From Melaminivora alkalimesophila (GTDB lineage: Bacteria > Pseudomonadota > Gammaproteobacteria > Burkholderiales > Burkholderiaceae_C), in assembly GCF_000282995.1 (NCBI RefSeq), contig NZ_ALEE01000536.1:1-8150 (forward strand): a stretch of 8,150 nt of DNA, read 5' to 3'. Both the position numbers and the translations under genes were made by a program. Of the stretch, positions 4,186-8,150 are shown one piece after another (the stretch's first letter is position 1; every line of letters starts with the position of its first letter). The notes below the pieces were generated by a model that was not told where the DNA came from, searched no databases, and was given only the letters and a program-made list of their open reading frames with translations.

Positions 4186-5955
4186 ATGCGCGATTGCGAC
4201 CCTGCCGCCCTGTCCCGCTCTGCCGCCTCCTCCAGCAGGCCGCGGCCCCATCGATGGCTGGCGGTCGCCCTGGCCCTGGTGTGCAGCGGCTGTGCCGGGC
4301 TGCCCAAGGAGGTGGAACGGCCGGTATCGGTGGCCCTGGATGTGGCGCGCGGGCCCACGGATCTGTCGGCACTGGTCGAGCGGCAGCGGCGCGCGGTCGG
4401 GGCGCGGGGAGTCAGTTCCGGTTTCATGCTCCTGAGCGGTCCTCAGGAAGCCTATGGCAGCCGGCTTGCCCTGGTGGAGGCCGCGCAGAAGACGCTGGAC
4501 CTGCAGTACTACGCCATCCATGCCGATGCCAGTTCGGCCCGCCTGCTGCGCGGAGTGGTGGACGCGGCGCGCCGGGGCGTGCGCGTGCGCATCCTGCTCG
4601 ACGATTTCCACAGCACGGGGCGCAACGCGCTGGTGATGCGCCTGGCTTTCGAGCCGCACATCGAGATGCGGATGTTCAACCCGGTGGCCGGTCCGCGCGA
4701 CTCAATGCTGGGGCGTCTGTGGGGGTCGCTGACCGATTTCTCGCGCGTGCAGCAGCGAATGCACAACAAGCTGTTCATCGCCGACAACGCGATGGGCGTC
4801 ACGGGCGGGCGCAACCTGGGAGACGCCTATTTCGGCCAGGGGGCGGGCGAGAATTTCGTCGACCTGGACGTGCTCGCCGCCGGCCCGGTCGTGGCGGAGC
4901 TCTCGCGCAGCTTCGACCAGTACTGGAACAACCCGCGCGCCTACCCCGTGCAATCGCTGGTCACGCGCAAGGAGCTGGAGCAGCTGCAGGCCCAGATCCA
5001 GGAAGCCGAGGGCGGCGCTGCGGCAGGCGATGCGCCGGCCCTGCCCCCGCCCGCCCAGGACCCGGAGCAGCAGCGCCGCGCCCTGCAGGCATGGAACGAG
5101 GAGCCCCTGGACCTGGCGAACGCGCGCCTGGTGTGGGCACCTGCGGCCGTGCTGGTCGATCAGCCTACCAAAATTGCCCTGGAGGGCGAACCCGGGCCGG
5201 CCGGCGGCGAGCCTGCCGGCCCGGATGCCACGGCCGCCTTGCAGGGCGGTGCGGACGCCGAGGACACGGTGGTCGACGGCCTGCTGCAGCTGATGGCGCG
5301 CACGCGGCGCGAGCTGCTCATCATCTCGCCCTATTTCGTGCCCGGCGAGGACATGAAGCGGGCCTTCGCCGAGGCGCGCCGGCGCGGCGTGCGGGTGCGC
5401 ATCCTGACCAACTCGCTGGCCTCCAACGATGCGCCCATCGCGCATGTGGGCTACGCGCGCCACCGCGAGGAACTGCTGGACCTGGGGGTCGAGCTGTATG
5501 AGCTGCGCAGCGAGCAGGCCGGACTGCGCACGGCCTTCGGCAGCTCCGGCACGCCGTCCGGGCCGCAGCGCAGTGGCAGCAATCCCGGCAACGATGGTGC
5601 TTCGGGCGGCGCCACCGGCGCTTCCCGGTCGATGCTGCACTCCAAAGTCCTGGTGGTGGACCGCCAACTGCTCGTGGTCGGCTCGATGAACCTGGACCTG
5701 CGCTCACAGCTGCAGAACACCGAGGTGGCGCTGCTGATCCGCAGCAAGCTCCTGTCGGAGCAGGCGGCGCGGCAGATCGAGGCGGCCATGCTCCGGGGTT
5801 CCTGGCACGTGCAGCGCAGCGAGGACGGAGCGCTGCTGTGGCGCGCACCGGAAGGCAGCGGCCTCGATGACATGAAGCACGACCCGGACAGCAGCCTCGG
5901 GCTGCGCCTGCTGCTCAGGCTGCTCGGGCCGCTGGCACCGGACCACCTGCTCTGA
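4186..5955 (+). CDS. Phospholipase D-like / cardiolipin synthase-like lipoprotein
   Basis: A 589-aa protein of the PLD superfamily with two HKD motifs: HNKLFIAD (H193, K195, D200, followed by GGRN) and HSKVLVVD (H485, K487, D492, followed by GSMNLDLRS). It also has LDLQYYAIHAD (105-115) and LIISPYFVPG (378-387), as in ClsC-type cardiolipin synthases that transfer phosphatidyl groups between phospholipids. The N-terminus has a basic region (18-23), a hydrophobic stretch (24-32) and a lipobox-like CSGC with C36 as probable lipidated residue; the -3 residue is Cys rather than Leu, so lipidation is likely but not certain. No Asp at +2 suggests outer-membrane sorting. It is about 115 residues longer than E. 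coli ClsC (about 473), through Ala/Pro/Gln-rich (272-300), Gly/Pro/Ala-rich (335-358) and Gly/Ser-rich (452-480) segments. No ymdB neighbour is present. The start at 4186 best fits the signal peptide, though no Shine-Dalgarno is visible. Its 3' end overlaps dusC. Confidence 0.92.
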   Translation: MRDCDPAALSRSAASSSRPRPHRWLAVALALVCSGCAGLPKEVERPVSVALDVARGPTDLSALVERQRRAVGARGVSSGFMLLSGPQEAYGSRLALVEAAQKTLDLQYYAIHADASSARLLRGVVDAARRGVRVRILLDDFHSTGRNALVMRLAFEPHIEMRMFNPVAGPRDSMLGRLWGSLTDFSRVQQRMHNKLFIADNAMGVTGGRNLGDAYFGQGAGENFVDLDVLAAGPVVAELSRSFDQYWNNPRAYPVQSLVTRKELEQLQAQIQEAEGGAAAGDAPALPPPAQDPEQQRRALQAWNEEPLDLANARLVWAPAAVLVDQPTKIALEGEPGPAGGEPAGPDATAALQGGADAEDTVVDGLLQLMARTRRELLIISPYFVPGEDMKRAFAEARRRGVRVRILTNSLASNDAPIAHVGYARHREELLDLGVELYELRSEQAGLRTAFGSSGTPSGPQRSGSNPGNDGASGGATGASRSMLHSKVLVVDRQLLVVGSMNLDLRSQLQNTEVALLIRSKLLSEQAARQIEAAMLRGSWHVQRSEDGALLWRAPEGSGLDDMKHDPDSSLGLRLLLRLLGPLAPDHLL

Positions 5956-6904
5956 GCAACAGCGCGCACAGCCACGCGCCGATGGCCTGCTGGTCGGTCA
6001 GCGTGCGCACCTCGTCGAAGGCGCGTTGCGCCTCGGGGTAGCGGCGCCGCAGCAGGTTCAGCCACTGCTTGAGCCGTCCCGCGCGCTGGGGCGGATCCAG
6101 GTCTTCGCAGACCATCTCCCAAAACCGTTCCAACTGCGGCAGCAACTCGGCCCACGCCAGCGCAGCAGCGCCCCCCTGGCCGCGGTCATGCGCCCGGATG
6201 GCAAGCGCCAGACCCGGGTCGGCGACCATTCCACGCCCGAGCATCAGTGCATCGCAGCCGCTCAGTTCGCGGCAGCGCAGCGCGTCCTGCACGGTCCAGA
6301 TCTCGCCGTTGGCGACCACGGGAATGCCCACCGCGTCGCGGATCAGCGGGATCCGGTCCCAGTGCGCGGGCGGACGGTAGCCGTCGGCCTTGGTGCGGGC
6401 GTGCACCACCAACTCGCAGGCGCCGCCGCTCTCCATGGCCTGGGCGCACTCGCGCGCCAGGCTGGCGTCGTCGTAGCCCAGACGCATCTTGGCGGAAACC
6501 GGCAGATGGCGCGGCACGGCCCGGCGCACCGCCGCCACCACCCGGGCGATGCGTTCAGGCTCGCGCAGCAGCGCCGCACCGCCCCCGTGGCGGTTGACGG
6601 TGCGCGCCGGGCAGCCGAAATTCAGATCGATCCCCTCGGGTCCCAGCTCGGCCAGGCGCGCGGCGTTCTCGGCCATGCTGACCGGATCGGAGCCCAGCAG
6701 CTGCGCCCGCACCGGCACACCCGCGAGCGTGCGGCCGCCGTTGCGCAGCTCGGGCAGGAAGCGGTGGAACACCCGCTCCGGCAACAGGCTGCCCGTAACA
6801 CGGATGAATTCCGAGACACAGCGGTCCACACCACCGACGCGCGTAAGCACGTCACGCAGCACGAAGTCGAGCAGCCCCTCCATGGGGGCCAGCAGAAGCG
6901 TCAC
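5915..6904 (-). CDS. dusC: tRNA-dihydrouridine(16) synthase DusC
   Basis: A 329-aa FMN-dependent TIM-barrel enzyme that reduces a D-loop uridine (U16) of tRNAs to dihydrouridine with NADPH. It carries LLAPMEGLLDFVLRDVL (4-20), SEFIRV (31-36), QLLGSDP (68-74), LNFGCPARTVNRHGGGA (94-110) with catalytic C98 at the same number as in E. coli DusC, AKMRLGYDD (138-146), VVHARTKADGYRP (166-178), VVANGEIW (196-203) and MLGRGMVADP (221-230). EFIRV and NRHGGGA point to DusC rather than DusA or DusB. The start is GTG at 6904, required because the MEG core begins at residue 8; no Shine-Dalgarno is apparent. The gene lies 49 bp after the GNAT gene on the same strand and may be cotranscribed with it. Its last 41 bp overlap the convergent phospholipase gene. 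Confidence 0.95.
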   Translation of the reverse strand: MTLLLAPMEGLLDFVLRDVLTRVGGVDRCVSEFIRVTGSLLPERVFHRFLPELRNGGRTLAGVPVRAQLLGSDPVSMAENAARLAELGPEGIDLNFGCPARTVNRHGGGAALLREPERIARVVAAVRRAVPRHLPVSAKMRLGYDDASLARECAQAMESGGACELVVHARTKADGYRPPAHWDRIPLIRDAVGIPVVANGEIWTVQDALRCRELSGCDALMLGRGMVADPGLALAIRAHDRGQGGAAALAWAELLPQLERFWEMVCEDLDPPQRAGRLKQWLNLLRRRYPEAQRAFDEVRTLTDQQAIGAWLCALLLRAGGPVPAARAA

Positions 6905-6924
6905 GGCAACAGGGGCAGGGAACG

Positions 6925-6949
6925 GCCCGGGCGTGGCTGGGTGCCGGGC
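6925..6949. repeat. GC-rich stem-loop between the GNAT gene and dusC
   Basis: GCCCGG (6925-6930) and CCGGGC (6944-6949) form a 6-bp stem with a 13-nt loop in the 49-bp spacer. It has no T-run. It might affect expression of dusC relative to the upstream gene, but could be chance. Confidence 0.25.
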
Positions 6950-6953
6950 GCGC

Positions 6954-7475
6954 TCAGTTCAGGGAGCGCTTCAGGCGCACTTCCTCGATCTTCACGCCGC
7001 CGATGATGGCGGTCTTGGCGGTGGTCATCTCGCGCTTGAAACCGGCGAGCTCATGAAAGCGCAGCGCGCGCTCGTTGCGCAGCGGCACCCAGGCGGTCAC
7101 GGTGGTGCAGCCCTCCTCGGCCAGGCCGTCGCGTGCCGCATCCCACAGGGCGACCCCCACGCCCTGGCTCCAGTGCGTAGGCGCGGCGTAGATGGCCCAG
7201 ATCTCGCCCGTGGTGGGACGGGTCTTGGCATCGCGCGAACGGTCGAAGCCGACGAAGCCGACGATCTTGTCGCCGTCGACCGCCACCTGGACCTGGGGCT
7301 CGCAGTACTCGATGGCCTCGCGCCAGTAGGCCTGGCGCTTTTCCACCGAGGACATGGCTTTCAGCTGATCGTCTGGCACGAGCCCGCGGTAGGCCTCCAG
7401 GGCGGCGGCAGTGTGGACCTGGGCGATGGCCTTGGCATCGCGAAGCGTGGCAGGGCGAACCTGGATACTGGACAT
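6954..7475 (-). CDS. GNAT-family N-acetyltransferase
   Basis: A 173-aa single-domain cytoplasmic GNAT protein, which transfers an acetyl group from acetyl-CoA to an amine. It begins IQVRPATLRDAKAIAQVH (4-21), a usual GNAT beta1-alpha1 start, followed by AYRGLVPDDQL (28-38). Motif A is GEIWAIYAAPTHWSQGVGVAL (90-110); Q104-x2-G107-x-A109 fits the Q/RxxGxG/A pyrophosphate-binding loop. Motif B is VTAWVPLRNERALRFHELAGF (126-146), with the N-x-R-A-x-x-F-H/Y pattern. The substrate cannot be read from the sequence. The start at 7475 is set by the start of the fold; upstream in-frame codons would extend it into the aldehyde dehydrogenase gene. It lies 176 bp downstream of that gene and 49 bp upstream of dusC on the same strand. 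Confidence 0.9.
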   Translation of the reverse strand: MSSIQVRPATLRDAKAIAQVHTAAALEAYRGLVPDDQLKAMSSVEKRQAYWREAIEYCEPQVQVAVDGDKIVGFVGFDRSRDAKTRPTTGEIWAIYAAPTHWSQGVGVALWDAARDGLAEEGCTTVTAWVPLRNERALRFHELAGFKREMTTAKTAIIGGVKIEEVRLKRSLN

Positions 7476-7488
7476 GGAAGAACGAAAA

Positions 7489-7509
7489 CGGGTGACAAGG
7501 GAAAACCCG
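7489..7509 (-). promoter_or_regulatory. Weak hairpin plus T-run in the GNAT leader
   Basis: Read on the minus strand, CGGGT, an 11-nt loop and ACCCG form a 5-bp stem followed by TTTTCGTT, only 13 nt before the ATG at 7475. It looks like a weak terminator or attenuator in the 5' leader. The short stem makes function doubtful. Confidence 0.25.
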
Positions 7510-7528
7510 GTATTTTCGCGCAAACGGA

Positions 7529-7558
7529 TACAAAAGCGCCAGGGGGTCCGGTTGGCGC
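7529..7558 (-). terminator. Probable intrinsic terminator downstream of the aldehyde dehydrogenase gene
   Basis: On the minus strand, GCGCCA (7558-7553), an 11-nt loop, TGGCGC (7541-7536) and then TTTTGTAT. The stem is 6 bp and GC-rich with a following T-run, in the correct orientation about 94 nt past the stop at 7652. It separates the aldehyde dehydrogenase gene from the GNAT gene. Confidence 0.5.
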
Positions 7559-7592
7559 ACACGCCACCGGCCATTGCCGCCGAAACTGGACG

Positions 7593-7624
7593 AGGCGCCC
7601 TGGCATGCGCTATAGGTGGCGCCT
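7593..7624. repeat. Inverted repeat just past the aldehyde dehydrogenase stop
   Basis: AGGCGCC (7593-7599) and GGCGCCT (7618-7624) are perfect 7-bp complements with an 18-nt spacer, about 28 nt after the stop on the minus strand. It has no T-run. Each arm contains the self-complementary GGCGCC. Confidence 0.35.
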
Positions 7625-7651
7625 GCCACGCCGGCCAAGCCGCAGGACCGG

Positions 7652-8150
7652 CTACATGAGCCGCCGCAGCATCCCCATGACCCGATCGAAGCGCGCGCCG
7701 TAGGGTGGGTACAGCAGGTGCCCCATGGACCAGCGCGACTGCGAGAGCACCGCCTTCTGGTGGCAAAAGCGCAGAAAGCCCTGCTCGCCATGGTAGGCGC
7801 CCCAGCCGCTGTCGCCCACGCCGCCGAAGGGCAGGTTGTCGTGCGCGATGTGCATCAACGTGTCGTTCACCGAGACGCCGCCACTGACCGTGCGGCGCAG
7901 CACGTCGTCGCGCACGCGCTCGCTGCGCCCGAACCAGTAGAGCGCGAGCGGACGCGGGTGGGCGTTGATGTGGGCGATGGCGTCGTCCAGGCGCTCGTAG
8001 CTGAGCACCGGCAGGACCGGCCCGAAGATCTCCTCCTGCATCAGCTGCATCTGCGCAGTGGCGCCGAACACCAGCACCGGCGCCATCTGCCGCCCGATGC
8101 CGTCGCCGATCGACTGCGGGGGCGGCGGCGGCGCGCCCGGTGCCGGCTGC
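7652..8150 (-). CDS. Aldehyde dehydrogenase, coniferyl-aldehyde type (C-terminal part, cut by window edge)
   Basis: The last 165 codons of an NAD(P)-dependent aldehyde dehydrogenase, open to the window end at 8150 and ending in TAG at 7652. Visible family features are MQEEIFGPVLPV (the EEIFGPV cofactor-contact motif), RPLALYWFG, SGGVSVNDTLMHIAHDNLPFGGVG, and DSGWGAYHGEQGF followed by FCHQKAV. The combination, with the HI/VAHDNLPFGG stretch and a terminal LLYPPYGARF, matches coniferyl aldehyde dehydrogenases, which oxidise coniferaldehyde to ferulate, and related medium/long-chain or aromatic ALDHs; the true substrate is unknown. The catalytic Cys and general-base Glu lie upstream, outside the window, so activity cannot be judged. 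Odd point: the visible N-terminal edge reads QPAPGAPPPPPQSIGDGIG, a proline-rich loop just before the conserved core. An internal ATG at 8086 is not the start. Confidence 0.9.
   Translation of the reverse strand, partial: QPAPGAPPPPPQSIGDGIGRQMAPVLVFGATAQMQLMQEEIFGPVLPVLSYERLDDAIAHINAHPRPLALYWFGRSERVRDDVLRRTVSGGVSVNDTLMHIAHDNLPFGGVGDSGWGAYHGEQGFLRFCHQKAVLSQSRWSMGHLLYPPYGARFDRVMGMLRRLM

Noticed and set aside
3472..4659. Minus-strand 395-codon open frame antisense to ribD and the phospholipase gene
   Set aside because: Low-complexity Arg/Ala/Pro/Gly composition, no motif, and antisense to two genes with intact catalytic motifs.
4702..5667. Minus-strand 321-codon open frame antisense to the phospholipase gene
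   Set aside because: Explained by the third-position GC bias of the real gene; its composition is unlike a folded protein and no family features are seen.
6026..7006. Plus-strand 326-codon open frame antisense to dusC
   Set aside because: It is His/Arg/Gln-rich and antisense to dusC, which has every expected motif; no ribosome site or homology pattern.
7476..7766. N-terminal extension of the GNAT protein to a start at 7766
   Set aside because: The added residues are low-complexity, overlap the aldehyde dehydrogenase 3' end and cross its probable terminator. The GNAT fold starts normally at the ATG at 7475.

Overview
The window is GC-rich, gene-dense bacterial chromosome. GC-biased third positions, Proteobacteria-type protein families and a tRNA gene with an encoded CCA end suggest a beta-proteobacterium, most likely Burkholderiales or a relative. 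That placement is inference from gene content and codon style; there is no 16S gene or other decisive marker. No transposase, integrase, phage gene, CRISPR array or toxin-antitoxin pair is visible, and composition looks even, so this reads as ordinary core/housekeeping chromosome rather than an island.

Layout, left to right. (1) 36-633: a divergent pair, a 69-aa Hva1/TUDOR-like (DUF2945) protein on the minus strand and a CxxCxxCC cysteine-cluster protein (YkgJ family) on the plus strand. (2) 670-1254, minus: a secreted YceI-family protein, convergent with the YkgJ gene. Both stop codons lie in the arms of one perfect 10-bp inverted repeat. (3) 1466-2164, plus: a DUF3334 protein with a CheC/CheX-style ExxNxxxG motif and a CheZ-like C-terminal tail. 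(4) 2305-2631, plus: a small, highly charged protein ending in a Rho_N-like domain. (5) 2711-2798, plus: tRNA-Ser(UGA). (6) 2928-4061, plus: ribD, the bifunctional riboflavin-pathway deaminase/reductase. (7) 4186-5955, plus: a lipoprotein-type phospholipase D/cardiolipin synthase-like enzyme with two HKD motifs. (8) Minus strand, in transcription order: the C-terminal part of an aldehyde dehydrogenase of the coniferyl-aldehyde type (cut by the window edge at 8150, ends 7652), a GNAT acetyltransferase (7475-6954) and dusC (6904-5915). dusC overlaps the phospholipase gene tail-to-tail by 41 bp.

The genes do not form one pathway. They are mostly single-gene units: riboflavin synthesis (ribD), tRNA supply and modification (tRNA-Ser, dusC), envelope lipid chemistry (PLD/Cls), periplasmic lipid/isoprenoid binding (YceI) and possible chemotaxis signal termination (DUF3334). 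No stretch longer than about 210 bp lacks a gene. The longest gaps (1255-1465, 2165-2304, 4062-4185, 7476-7651) carry inverted repeats and a few weak promoter or terminator candidates, described individually.

I did not find a new multi-gene system. The most interesting item is the DUF3334 protein, whose sequence suggests a CheX-type phosphatase fold joined to a CheZ-type CheY-binding tail.
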